DNA of 23,754 nucleotides from Burkholderiaceae bacterium (GTDB lineage Bacteria > Pseudomonadota > Gammaproteobacteria > Burkholderiales > Burkholderiaceae). Under the pieces are notes generated by a model that did no database searches, had not been told where the DNA came from, and saw nothing but the letters and a program-made list of their open reading frames with translations. Shown here piece after piece: positions 1-7,117 of the stretch. The first letter of the stretch is position 1. Each line of letters opens with the position of its first letter. The stretch spans positions 1-23,754 of the forward strand of contig CANGWT010000006.1 of the NCBI GenBank assembly GCA_947457745.1, written 5' to 3'. A program made the translations under genes and the position numbers.

Positions 1-482
1 CTGCTGATGGCGATTAAAGCATGGTAGATGCCCCACACCGTTCCAAACAAGCCAATAAATGGTGAGGTCGCGCCGGTCGAGCCAAGGAAAGTGAGACCCT
101 TTTGGAGTTGAGCAGCAACACCATCAATACTATTCTTAAGACTTCTCGCCATCCACTCGGAGTAGTTCAGTGTTTGCAAAAGTTCACGATGATTAGTCGA
201 TTGGCTTTGGTGATGGGTAGAAGCTCCACTGGCAGCTTTGGCAATTTGATAATAAGGATTACTTGCATGACTGGTAAATGCATTCAGACCCTGGTCATAG
301 GAAGTGGCGCGCCAAAACTGATCGAGCTCAGGTTTGAGTTTGCGCAGATTGCGCAAATCCCAAAAACGGGAGAGCAAAATTACCCAGGTCACAATGGAGC
401 AGATGAGAAGTGCGATGGCCACAAATCGTGTAACTGCATCGCCCTCGAGCCATAAATTTGCTAAGCCAAACGGTGTATTCAT
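1..482 (-). CDS. exbB: ExbB/TolQ/MotA-type proton channel protein, 3' end outside the window
   Basis: This is an inner-membrane proton-channel subunit that would energise TonB (or Tol) with the proton motive force. Reading from the ATG at 482 on the minus strand, 160 codons are visible before the window edge. The protein starts MNTPFGLANLW and has a first hydrophobic segment at about residues 20-40 (FVAIALLICSIVTWVILL). A polar cytoplasmic region follows, and then the conserved second membrane region with FLGSTGATSPFIGLFGTVWGI, typical of the ExbB/TolQ family. The C-terminal part, including the last membrane helix, is missing because of the window edge, not a mutation. The start lies 4 bases after the tonB stop, so the two are surely co-transcribed. 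An exbD gene would be expected just beyond position 1. ExbB is preferred over TolQ because of the adjacent tonB. Confidence 0.88.
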   Translation of the reverse strand, partial: MNTPFGLANLWLEGDAVTRFVAIALLICSIVTWVILLSRFWDLRNLRKLKPELDQFWRATSYDQGLNAFTSHASNPYYQIAKAASGASTHHQSQSTNHRELLQTLNYSEWMARSLKNSIDGVAAQLQKGLTFLGSTGATSPFIGLFGTVWGIYHALIAIS

Positions 483-486
483 AATA

Positions 487-1179
487 TTAATTCTTTAAAT
501 TAAATTTAATTAAAAGGTTGGTAGAAATTCTTTGTGGCGAACCATTGACTAAAAAGGGTTTAAAGCGATAACGACGACCAATCTCCGTTGCTGCTCTGTC
601 TAATCTAGGAAATGAGCTGGAGCGCAATAAGGCAACATCCTCAACACTACCTGATTCATCAATAATCAGTTTCACTACCACTTCACCTTGTTCCCCAGAT
701 CTTTTGGAGAAAGAAGGGTAGTAAGCATCTGCATCTGGTTGATATACGACGACTAGTTTACCAATGTCAGTCTGAATCGGTGTGCCACTGGATCCAGAGG
801 TAGTGGCTGGTGCAACTGTGGCATTGGGAGCCTGTGATTCACTTTTAGATTGATTTGCTGGCGGTGTCTGCGCCTGTTGTTGGGTTTGAGGTGGGGTTGG
901 CGCCTGCGTGGATTTTTCATCCACAGTTTTCTGCTTCTGTTCCTGCTTGGGTTTTGGTGGAGGTGTAGCTGGGGTAGCCTGGGGCTGTTTAGCAGCCTCA
1001 GGACTTACTAGATTGGCCATCACTCGCGCATCATCTTGATTGTTATCGTTGTCTGGCTTCATACCGCTCTGAAAGCCAATCAGAAACAATAAATGCAAGG
1101 CAATAACAATGCCAATGATGATACGTTCGGTCTTATCAAATGGTAGATGCGCATTCATTCGATTTAAAAAGGTGCTCAT
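487..1179 (-). CDS. tonB: Energy transducer TonB
   Basis: TonB couples the inner-membrane proton motive force, via ExbB/ExbD, to outer-membrane receptors that import iron chelates, vitamins or other large solutes. The 230-residue protein shows the classic three parts. There is a short cytoplasmic N-terminus with one membrane anchor at about 20-38 (IIIGIVIALHLLFLIG). A long periplasmic spacer at about 60-118 is rich in Pro, Lys and Gln. The C-terminal TonB domain spans about 140-230 and contains PSFSKRSGEQGEVVVKLIID and YRFKPFLVNG. The ATG overlaps the murI stop in an ATGA arrangement, and exbB follows 4 bases after the stop, so murI, tonB and exbB form one transcription unit. No receptor gene is in view, so the substrate is unknown. 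Confidence 0.93.
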   Translation of the reverse strand: MSTFLNRMNAHLPFDKTERIIIGIVIALHLLFLIGFQSGMKPDNDNNQDDARVMANLVSPEAAKQPQATPATPPPKPKQEQKQKTVDEKSTQAPTPPQTQQQAQTPPANQSKSESQAPNATVAPATTSGSSGTPIQTDIGKLVVVYQPDADAYYPSFSKRSGEQGEVVVKLIIDESGSVEDVALLRSSSFPRLDRAATEIGRRYRFKPFLVNGSPQRISTNLLIKFNLKN

Positions 1180-2018
1180 GTGAAAGAGCTCACTAGCTGA
1201 GATTCAATACTGTGTTTATCAAGACCTGATTGCATGAGCTCGTGGGCCATTTGATACAAGTTCTGCGCATCTTTACTGCTGATGAATTTAATAGAGCCAT
1301 ATTCACCATTATCTAAGTGCCTGCCCTGTGACTCCAGTTTTCGTTTGAGTTGACGCACTACTGCCTCACTGGTATCAATAAGATTAATTGAATCTCCCAA
1401 TAATTTACGTATAGCTTTTCGCAAGAAAGGGTAGTGTGTGCACCCTAGAACAAGCGTATCTGCCCCCGCCTCCTGAATGGGTTCTAGGTGTTCAGCCAGT
1501 AGCTCCAGAGTTTCTTCACCATGAGCTTGGCCTGCTTCAATCAGAGGAACCAAGCCAGCACCCGCTTGTTTAACGAACTGACAATTGGGCAGGGTGGCTA
1601 GCAGAGCATTAAATTTATCGCTCTTGAGTGTAGCCTCGGTTGCAAGTACGCCAACAATCCCATTGGTTGACTGCATTGCCGCAGGCTTGATGCCCGGCTC
1701 TACACCGATGATCGGAATATTGCTGAGCTTATGACGAATATCTGCAATGGCCTCGGCGGTGGCAGTGTTGCAGGCAACCATAATGGCGTCGCAACCTTGT
1801 GCTGCTAAGTATTGGCAGAGCTCCCTGCTGCGCGAAGCTATCCACTCACTAGACTTTTCTCCATAAGGCGCATTAATGGAATCAGCTAAATAGATATAGT
1901 CATGGGCAGGAAGCTGGCGCAAAGCCTCATCCAAAATGGATAAGCCTCCAACGCCAGAATCAAAAACCCCGATGAGTGCCAAGTCAGGTCGCTTAACTAA
2001 CGGTAGTTGAGTTAACAA
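1176..2018 (-). CDS. murI: Glutamate racemase, TTG start
   Basis: Glutamate racemase makes D-glutamate for peptidoglycan in the cytoplasm by a cofactor-independent two-cysteine mechanism. Both catalytic cysteines are present in their usual contexts: C83 in VACNTATAEA and C193 in LGCTHYPFLRK. The N-terminal substrate-binding DSGVGGLSIL motif is at 20-29. The length (280) is normal for the family. An in-frame TGA lies a few codons upstream and no ATG or GTG occurs before the DSGVGG motif, so a TTG start is forced. The TTG at 2018 is the most likely one, with only a weak GAAG upstream; another TTG 12 codons further in is possible. It lies 17 bases after fumarase and overlaps tonB by 4 bases, so translation is probably coupled along the unit. 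Confidence 0.94.
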   Translation of the reverse strand: MLTQLPLVKRPDLALIGVFDSGVGGLSILDEALRQLPAHDYIYLADSINAPYGEKSSEWIASRSRELCQYLAAQGCDAIMVACNTATAEAIADIRHKLSNIPIIGVEPGIKPAAMQSTNGIVGVLATEATLKSDKFNALLATLPNCQFVKQAGAGLVPLIEAGQAHGEETLELLAEHLEPIQEAGADTLVLGCTHYPFLRKAIRKLLGDSINLIDTSEAVVRQLKRKLESQGRHLDNGEYGSIKFISSKDAQNLYQMAHELMQSGLDKHSIESQLVSSFT

Positions 2019-2035
2019 ATAACTTCATAAATCGC

Positions 2036-3559
2036 TTAAGCAATCGTGACTGGAATGCCAGCAATCTTTGCTTGCCACTCTTTGGGACCTGTCTCATGCA
2101 TAGAAATGCCAGCAGAACTAACCGCTACCGTAACCGGCATGTCTTTGACATCGAATTCATAAATCGCTTCCATGCCGAGGTCAGCAAAGCCGACTACCTT
2201 CGCCGTTTGAATGGCTTTAGAAACTAAGTAAGCAGCGCCACCAACAGCCATCAAGTAAGCAGACTGATGCTTTTTGATCGCCTCAATTGCGGCGGGCCCA
2301 CGTTCTGCTTTACCAATCATGGAGATCAATCCAGTTTGAGCCAGCATCATCTCAGTGAACTTGTCCATGCGAGTTGAGGTTGTTGGACCTGCTGGACCAA
2401 CTGCTTCACCTCTTACTGGGTCTACTGGACCCACGTAATAGATTACGCGGTTTTTAAAGCTCACTGGCAATTCTTCGCCTTTAGCAAGCATGTCGGCAAT
2501 GCGTTTATGTGCTGCATCGCGGCCAGTCAAAATTTTGCCGTTGAGGAGCAGTGTTTCGCCTTCTTTCCAGCCAGCCACTTCTTCAGCGGTCAAAGTATCT
2601 AAGTTCACACGCTTCGATTTTTTGGTGTCTGGAGTCCAAGTGACGTTTGGCCAATCAGATAGTGAAGGCGCCTCTAGTTTGGCTGGCCCATCACCATGTA
2701 AATGGAAATGAACGTGGCGGGTAGCGGCGCAGTTCGGAATCATCGCAACTGGCAATGAAGCTGCATGGGTTGGGTAGTCCATGATCTTGATATCGAGCAC
2801 GGTGGCTAAACCGCCGAGGCCTTGCGCCCCAATACCTAACTTATTTACTTTGTCGAAAATTTCTAAGCGGAGTTCTTCAATACGGTTTTGTGGACCACGA
2901 ACAATGAGCTCCTGAATATCTACTGGGCCCATTAAGGACTCTTTAGCCATCAGCATGGCTTTCTCCGGTGTCCCACCAATGCCAATACCCAAGATGCCTG
3001 GAGGGCACCAGCCCGCTCCCATCGTTGGGACGGTCTTGACTACCCAGTCAACGATCGAATCAGAGGGGTTGAGCATGACCATCTTGGCTTTGTTCTCAGA
3101 GCCACCACCTTTGGCCGCGCAAATGACTTCAACATCATCGCCTGGGACGATTTCGTAATGAATAACCGCCGGGGTGTTGTCACCCGTGTTTTTGCGCTTA
3201 CCCGCTGGATCAGTTAAAACGGATGCGCGTAGTGGGTTATCCGGGTTCATATAGGCCCGACGAACGCCTTCATTCACCATTTCAGTGACGCTCATGGTGG
3301 CATCGCCCCACTGAACATTCATACCAATTTTGAGGAAAACGACTGCAATACCAGTGTCCTGGCACATGGGGCGGTGACCTTCTGCGCACATCCGGCTATT
3401 GGTCAAAATCTGCGCAATCGCATCCTTCGCTGCAGCACCTTGCTCAAGCTCATAAGCCCTGCCCATGGCGGAGATGAAGTCTTTAGGGTGGTAGTAAGAG
3501 ATGAATTGAAAGGCATCTGCCACGCTTTGGATAAGGTCATTTTGTTTGATATTTGTCAT
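2036..3559 (-). CDS. fumA: Class I (4Fe-4S) fumarate hydratase
   Basis: This enzyme interconverts fumarate and L-malate in the TCA cycle using an oxygen-sensitive [4Fe-4S] cluster. The 507-residue protein is a single-chain class I fumarase with fused alpha and beta parts. The three candidate cluster cysteines are C66 (RPMCQDTG), C185 (GAGWCPPG) and C277 (IPNCAATRHVHF). Their spacings of 119 and 92 residues closely match the ligands known in the family (for example C105, C224 and C318 of E. coli FumA). GGGSENK at 151-157 and VGPAGPTTSTRMD in the C-terminal part are also family hallmarks. The protein is slightly shorter than E. coli FumA (548). The gene leads the minus-strand block fum-murI-tonB-exbB and is divergent from acs across 167 bases, a region that should hold both promoters. 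The symbol is by family; this species may use another name. Confidence 0.95.
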   Translation of the reverse strand: MTNIKQNDLIQSVADAFQFISYYHPKDFISAMGRAYELEQGAAAKDAIAQILTNSRMCAEGHRPMCQDTGIAVVFLKIGMNVQWGDATMSVTEMVNEGVRRAYMNPDNPLRASVLTDPAGKRKNTGDNTPAVIHYEIVPGDDVEVICAAKGGGSENKAKMVMLNPSDSIVDWVVKTVPTMGAGWCPPGILGIGIGGTPEKAMLMAKESLMGPVDIQELIVRGPQNRIEELRLEIFDKVNKLGIGAQGLGGLATVLDIKIMDYPTHAASLPVAMIPNCAATRHVHFHLHGDGPAKLEAPSLSDWPNVTWTPDTKKSKRVNLDTLTAEEVAGWKEGETLLLNGKILTGRDAAHKRIADMLAKGEELPVSFKNRVIYYVGPVDPVRGEAVGPAGPTTSTRMDKFTEMMLAQTGLISMIGKAERGPAAIEAIKKHQSAYLMAVGGAAYLVSKAIQTAKVVGFADLGMEAIYEFDVKDMPVTVAVSSAGISMHETGPKEWQAKIAGIPVTIA

Positions 3560-3726
3560 GGTTTTATGCTTAATTATGTAAGGTTTAATCTATTTTAAGG
3601 GTTTGCCATAGAGCAAATCTAGCGTGTTTTCACTTATCTTATTAGCTCTTGGGGATGCGTTTCCCTAACTCTGCGCTATTTTTGCAGAAAAAGACGACTG
3701 ATTATTGAATAGAAGGGCTGTAAAGC

Positions 3727-5700
3727 ATGGAACCATTGATGCAAGAAAACCGCGTATTTAACCCACCTGCAGACTTCATTAAGTCCGCCGCTATTCCTGG
3801 AATGGAGGCTTATAACAAGCTCTGTACAGAAGCTAACAATGATTATGATGGTTTTTGGAGTCGCCTTGCTAAAGAAAATGTCTTTTGGAAAAAGGCCTTT
3901 ACTAAAGTTCTTGATGAATCCAAAGCACCTTTCTACAAGTGGTTCGAAGATGGCACTACAAATGCTTCCTATAACTGTTTAGATCGCCAGGTTGAAAATG
4001 GCCTTGGCAACAAGACTGCGATTATTTTTGAAGCGGATGATGGATCCGTTACCAACGTAACTTATCAAGAGTTGCTTGAGCGTGTTTGCAAAATGGCAAA
4101 TGCACTTCGTAAAATGGGCATTAAGTCTGGTGACCGCGTCATCATTTACATGGCGATGACTATCGAAGGTGTTGTTGCGATGCAAGCTTGTGCTCGTATC
4201 GGTGCAATTCACTCTGTTGTGTTTGGTGGATTTTCTGCTCAAGCGCTACGCGATCGAATCATTGATGTTGGTGCCGTGGCAGTGATTACTGCAGACGGAC
4301 AGTTCCGCGGTGGCAAATCATTGCCCTTGAAGGCGATTTGCGATGAAGCGCTCTCAACTGGTGAGTGCGGCAATGTAAAGCATGTCATTGTGAGCAAGCG
4401 TACTGGCACAGATGTCACTATGACAGCGGGCCGTGATGTTTGGATGCAAGAAATCGTAGCCAATGAATCTTCTACTTGCGAGCCAGAGTGGGTAAGTGCT
4501 GAGCACCCACTTTTTATTCTGTATACCTCTGGTTCAACCGGCAAGCCTAAGGGTGTACAACACTCCACTGGTGGCTACCTCCTGTGGGCAATTCTCACAA
4601 TGAAGTGGACCTTTGATATCAAGCCAAATGACGTCTTCTGGTGTACTGCTGATATCGGCTGGGTAACAGGTCACTCCTATATTACTTATGGTCCACTAGC
4701 AGTAGGTGCCACGGAGATTGTGTTTGAAGGTGTTCCAACCTACCCCAATGCAGGTCGTTTCTGGGACATGATCCAAAAGCACAAAGCCACCATCTTCTAT
4801 ACCGCTCCAACGGCGATTCGTTCATTAATCAAAGCATCGAGCAATGATCAAGCAGTGCATCCCAAGAGTTATGACTTGTCTTCCTTGCGTCTCTTGGGTT
4901 CAGTCGGTGAGCCGATCAATCCAGAAGCGTGGATGTGGTATTACGAGAATGTGGGTGGTTCACGTTGCCCAATCGCAGATACCTTCTGGCAAACCGAAAC
5001 TGGTGGTCATATGATTTCACCATTGCCAGGTGCAACTCCTATGATTCCAGGTTCATGCACATTACCGTTGCCTGGTATTCAAGCGGCGATTGTGGATGAG
5101 GCAGGTGTAGACGTTCCAAATGGTCAAGGTGGTATTTTGGTTGTGAAGCGTCCATGGCCTTCCATGATTCGTACGATCTGGGGCGACCCCGATCGCTTTG
5201 TGAAGTCTTATTTCCCAGAAGAGTTGGGCGGCACTTTGTATCTGGCTGGTGACGGCGCAATCCGCAATAAAGATACTGGCTACTTCACAATTACGGGTCG
5301 TATCGATGACGTATTGAATGTCTCTGGTCATCGCATGGGTACGATGGAAATTGAATCTTGCTTGGTAGCTAATCCATTAGTTGCTGAAGCTGCAGTAGTC
5401 GGTCGTCCAGATGAGTTGACTGGTGAAGCAATTTGCGTATTCGTAGTTCTGAAGGGCGGTCGCCCAACAGGTGACGAAGCCAAGAAGATTGCAACTGAGT
5501 TGCGGAATTGGGTAGGCAAGGAGATTGGCCCGATCGCTAAACCGAAGGACGTTCGTTTTGGTGATAACTTACCTAAAACTCGTTCTGGCAAGATCATGCG
5601 CCGCTTGCTGCGTGTGATCGCCAAAGGCGAAGAAGTGACTCAAGATACTTCAACTCTAGAAAATCCAGCGATTTTGGATCAGCTCAAAGAGTCTGTTTAA
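3727..5700 (+). CDS. acs: Acetyl-CoA synthetase (AMP-forming)
   Basis: Acs activates acetate to acetyl-CoA via acetyl-AMP in the cytoplasm. The 657 residues are close to the usual length of about 652. The ATP-binding loop YTSGSTGKPKG is at 266-276. The acyl-pocket residues typical of acetate use are present: V313/T314 in DIGWVTGHSY and W421 in FWQTETGG; the Trp restricts the pocket to acetate. K622 in PKTRSGKIMRR is the catalytic lysine that is acetylated by Pat-type enzymes in other bacteria. The ATG at 3727 is chosen because AGAAGGG at 3711-3717 sits 9 bases before it; a second ATG at 3739 is too far from this site. No accessory actP or pat gene is adjacent. Acetyl-CoA made here could feed the TCA cycle or the polyhydroxybutyrate implied by the nearby phasin. 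Confidence 0.96.
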   Translation: MEPLMQENRVFNPPADFIKSAAIPGMEAYNKLCTEANNDYDGFWSRLAKENVFWKKAFTKVLDESKAPFYKWFEDGTTNASYNCLDRQVENGLGNKTAIIFEADDGSVTNVTYQELLERVCKMANALRKMGIKSGDRVIIYMAMTIEGVVAMQACARIGAIHSVVFGGFSAQALRDRIIDVGAVAVITADGQFRGGKSLPLKAICDEALSTGECGNVKHVIVSKRTGTDVTMTAGRDVWMQEIVANESSTCEPEWVSAEHPLFILYTSGSTGKPKGVQHSTGGYLLWAILTMKWTFDIKPNDVFWCTADIGWVTGHSYITYGPLAVGATEIVFEGVPTYPNAGRFWDMIQKHKATIFYTAPTAIRSLIKASSNDQAVHPKSYDLSSLRLLGSVGEPINPEAWMWYYENVGGSRCPIADTFWQTETGGHMISPLPGATPMIPGSCTLPLPGIQAAIVDEAGVDVPNGQGGILVVKRPWPSMIRTIWGDPDRFVKSYFPEELGGTLYLAGDGAIRNKDTGYFTITGRIDDVLNVSGHRMGTMEIESCLVANPLVAEAAVVGRPDELTGEAICVFVVLKGGRPTGDEAKKIATELRNWVGKEIGPIAKPKDVRFGDNLPKTRSGKIMRRLLRVIAKGEEVTQDTSTLENPAILDQLKESV

Positions 5701-5715
5701 GAAGTTAATTGCGCT

Positions 5716-5748
5716 TTTAGAGGCGTACCCTTCTGGCAAACGTATAAT
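5716..5748 (+). promoter_or_regulatory. Promoter of tRNA-Ser(GGA)
   Basis: A perfect -10 box TATAAT lies at 5743-5748, about 12 bases before the tRNA. The upstream block TTTAGAGGCG (5716-5725) recurs 16-17 bases upstream of the TATAAT of the second tRNA-Ser gene. No good TTGACA-like -35 is present, so the start at about 5755 is inferred from the -10 box and the tRNA position. The segment after the -10 box is fairly GC-rich (CAACGGCT), as in promoters under stringent control. Confidence 0.65.
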
Positions 5749-5760
5749 CAACGGCTGTAC

Positions 5761-5851
5761 GGAAGGGTGGATGAGCGGTTTAAGTCACACGCCTGGAAAG
5801 CGTGCGTAGGTTAATAGCCTACCGCGGGTTCGAATCCCGCCTCTTCCGCCA
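5761..5851 (+). tRNA. tRNA-Ser (anticodon GGA)
   Basis: The gene is 91 bases long and includes the encoded CCA (5849-5851). The acceptor stem pairs GGAAGGG with CTCTTCC (one G-T pair) followed by discriminator G. The anticodon arm CACGC-CTGGAAA-GCGTG gives anticodon GGA, which reads UCC and UCU. A long variable arm (TAGG...CCTA) and the T-loop GTTCGAATC support a class II serine tRNA. Confidence 0.97.
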
Positions 5852-5859
5852 GTAGTCTG

Positions 5860-5882
5860 AAACCACCCTCGGGTGGTTTTTT
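5860..5882 (+). terminator. Rho-independent terminator after tRNA-Ser(GGA)
   Basis: An 8-bp stem AAACCACC/GGTGGTTT with the tetraloop CTCG is followed directly by more T residues. It lies 8 bases after the tRNA and should end its transcript. Confidence 0.9.
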
Positions 5883-5946
5883 CTTTACTTTTCCTTGATT
5901 TTTGCCTTAAATCACCTTCTCAACCTAAATTATTTAGATATTCAAC

Positions 5947-5977
5947 CCCCTGTTTTTAATCAAAAAAAGGGGTTTTT
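5947..5977 (+). terminator. Possible second terminator or hairpin between tRNA-Ser and phaP
   Basis: CCCCTGTTTTT (5947-5957) can pair with AAAAAAAGGGG (5962-5972) apart from one mismatch, with loop AATC, and is followed by TTTTT. The shape fits an intrinsic terminator, but much of the stem is A-T. It may serve as a back-up stop before phaP, or mean nothing. Confidence 0.4.
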
Positions 5978-5987
5978 GATGTTTCTG

Positions 5988-6051
5988 TTGCATTGCCGCA
6001 AATAAATCTTGCACTGCAATAAAAAACTTTTTAGAATGGTGCATTGCAATA
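5988..6051 (+). promoter_or_regulatory. Candidate PhaR operator: phased TTGCAYTGCAATA repeats
   Basis: Three related copies are visible: TTGCATTGCCGCAA at 5988-6001, TTGCACTGCAATA at 6009-6021 and GTGCATTGCAATA at 6039-6051. Copies two and three begin exactly 30 bases apart and copies one and two 21 bases apart, so all lie on about the same helical face. Copy two covers the -35 box and copy three the expected transcription start. This is where the polyhydroxybutyrate-responsive repressor PhaR acts at phasin promoters in related bacteria. PhaR itself is not in the window, so the identity of the binder is inferred. Confidence 0.6.
6009..6037 (+). promoter_or_regulatory. Sigma-70 promoter of phaP
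   Basis: TTGCAC (6009-6014) and TAGAAT (6032-6037) are separated by 17 bases, an optimal spacer. The predicted start is at about 6044, leaving a leader of about 40 bases with AGGA before the phaP ATG. Confidence 0.75.
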
Positions 6052-6085
6052 CATTTATCAATTTTATAAAAGTTAGGAAAACACC

Positions 6086-6658
6086 ATGTTCCAGAATCAA
6101 TTAAACGACCAAATGACACAAGCTCAAACTAAAGCTGTTGAAAACGCCAAGTTCTTAGCTCAAGTAGCTGTTGAAAGCGCAAAAGAATTAGCTGAAATCA
6201 ACCAAGCTGCCGCTAAAGATGCTTTAGTTGTTGCTCAAGATGCAAGCGCTCAATTGTTGGCAGTGAAAGATGCACAACAGTTGGCAAAATTGGCTCAACC
6301 AGAAACTGCACAAGAAGCTGCTAAGTACGCTGCTGCCTACCAAGCTAAAGTAAACAAAGTAGTGCGTAACAGCAACAAAGAAGTTGCTCAAGTAGTTGAT
6401 GCATCTATTGATGACGCACGTGCTGATATGGTTAAGTTTGTCAAAGAAGCTACTAAGACAGCTCCTGCTGGTTCTGAGGCATTTGTAGCTGCATTCAAAA
6501 CTGTATTTGAAACTTCACTCCAACAGTTTGACCAAGTTCGCGCTTCAGCAACTGATGCTTATGCAAACTTTGAGAAAAGTGTTGATACTGCAATGGCTAA
6601 CTTTCAAGGCCAATACGCAGTAGCTAAGCCAGCTGCTAAAAGCCGTAAAGCTGCTTAA
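6086..6658 (+). CDS. phaP: Phasin (PhaP family)
   Basis: Phasins coat polyhydroxybutyrate granules in the cytoplasm and control their size and number. The 190-residue protein is almost wholly amphipathic helix, very rich in Ala, Gln, Lys and Val, with no aromatic-rich core and no membrane segment. It ends in AKPAAKSRKAA, a Lys/Ala tail common among betaproteobacterial phasins. The region at about 5-110 matches the phasin family pattern (VENAKFLAQVAVESAKELAE is typical). The start is supported by AGGA at 6075-6078. The gene is monocistronic: it has its own strong promoter, candidate PhaR sites and a terminator. No phaA, phaB, phaC or phaR gene is in the window, so granule synthesis genes must lie elsewhere if the cell makes the polymer. 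Codons look biased toward a small set, fitting high expression. Confidence 0.92.
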   Translation: MFQNQLNDQMTQAQTKAVENAKFLAQVAVESAKELAEINQAAAKDALVVAQDASAQLLAVKDAQQLAKLAQPETAQEAAKYAAAYQAKVNKVVRNSNKEVAQVVDASIDDARADMVKFVKEATKTAPAGSEAFVAAFKTVFETSLQQFDQVRASATDAYANFEKSVDTAMANFQGQYAVAKPAAKSRKAA

Positions 6659-6682
6659 TTCGTTTTAATCGCTTTGCACGAG

Positions 6683-6710
6683 AAACCGCCTTCGGGCGGT
6701 TTTTCTTTTT
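6683..6710 (+). terminator. Rho-independent terminator of phaP
   Basis: The 8-bp stem AAACCGCC/GGCGGTTT with the very stable loop TTCG is followed by a T-rich run TTCTTTTT. It begins 25 bases after the phaP stop. Confidence 0.93.
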
Positions 6711-6755
6711 CCGCTTGCCGTAAGATGGATGTTTTAGAGCTAATGAGGAGAAAAC

Positions 6756-7061
6756 ATGATCTTTGCAATCCTTTTAATGGATCGTCCTGGCACCGCAGAA
6801 TTGCGTATTCAAGTAAGGCCGGAGCATCGCGCTTACTTGGGTAAGTTCGCAGATAAGATGGCCTTTGCTGGTCCACTCACATCGGAAGATGGCAAAACGA
6901 CAGTGGGTAGCTTGTTGGTGATGGATTTTTCTAGCAAGGCAGATGTTGAGGCTTGGCTAGCAGATGAACCATTTACCAAAGCAGGGGTTTATGAAAAGCC
7001 AGCCATTCATGTGTTTAACAATAGCTGGCAACAAAAGGTTGGTTTTCCACCTTCTGCGTAA
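6756..7061 (+). CDS. YciI-like protein
   Basis: This is a 101-residue cytoplasmic protein of the YciI family, small ferredoxin-like-fold proteins whose function is mostly unknown. Visible family features are the N-terminal strand with MDRPG at 9-13, the conserved His in RPEHRAYLGKF (His24), AGPL at about 38-41, and the later FSSKADVEAWLADEPF segment followed by the IHVF strand. A conserved His/Asp pair has been proposed as active in the family, but no substrate can be named. The start is well supported by AGGAG at 6746-6750, five bases before the ATG. The gene stands alone between the phaP terminator and a hairpin at 7072-7089. Length is normal (E. coli YciI has 98 residues). Confidence 0.88.
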   Translation: MIFAILLMDRPGTAELRIQVRPEHRAYLGKFADKMAFAGPLTSEDGKTTVGSLLVMDFSSKADVEAWLADEPFTKAGVYEKPAIHVFNNSWQQKVGFPPSA

Positions 7062-7063
7062 GT

Positions 7064-7089
7064 AAAAAAGAGCCACCTTTTGAGGTGGC
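7064..7089 (-). terminator. Rho-independent terminator of the DUF1080 gene
   Basis: Read on the minus strand, GCCACCT-CAAA-AGGTGGC forms a 7-bp stem followed by TC and six T residues. It lies 28 bases after the stop of the minus-strand gene. The hairpin may also slow plus-strand transcription leaving the YciI-like gene, but that side lacks a T run. Confidence 0.85.
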
Positions 7090-7117
7090 AGCCTTAGTGG
7101 GTCTATCTAGAGATGGG

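Noticed and set aside
102..455. Open frame of 117 codons on the plus strand
   Set aside because: It lies antisense to the clear ExbB-like gene, has no recognisable protein features, and is a shadow of that gene's codon pattern.
3602..3617. TTTGC-CATAGA-GCAAA inverted repeat between fumarase and acs
   Set aside because: Only five bases per arm and no partner copies; too weak to call an operator.
3682..3710. TTGCAG-N17-TTGAAT as an acs promoter
   Set aside because: The predicted start at about 3717 would remove the AGAAGGG ribosome site at 3711-3717 from the message, so the real promoter is probably further upstream.
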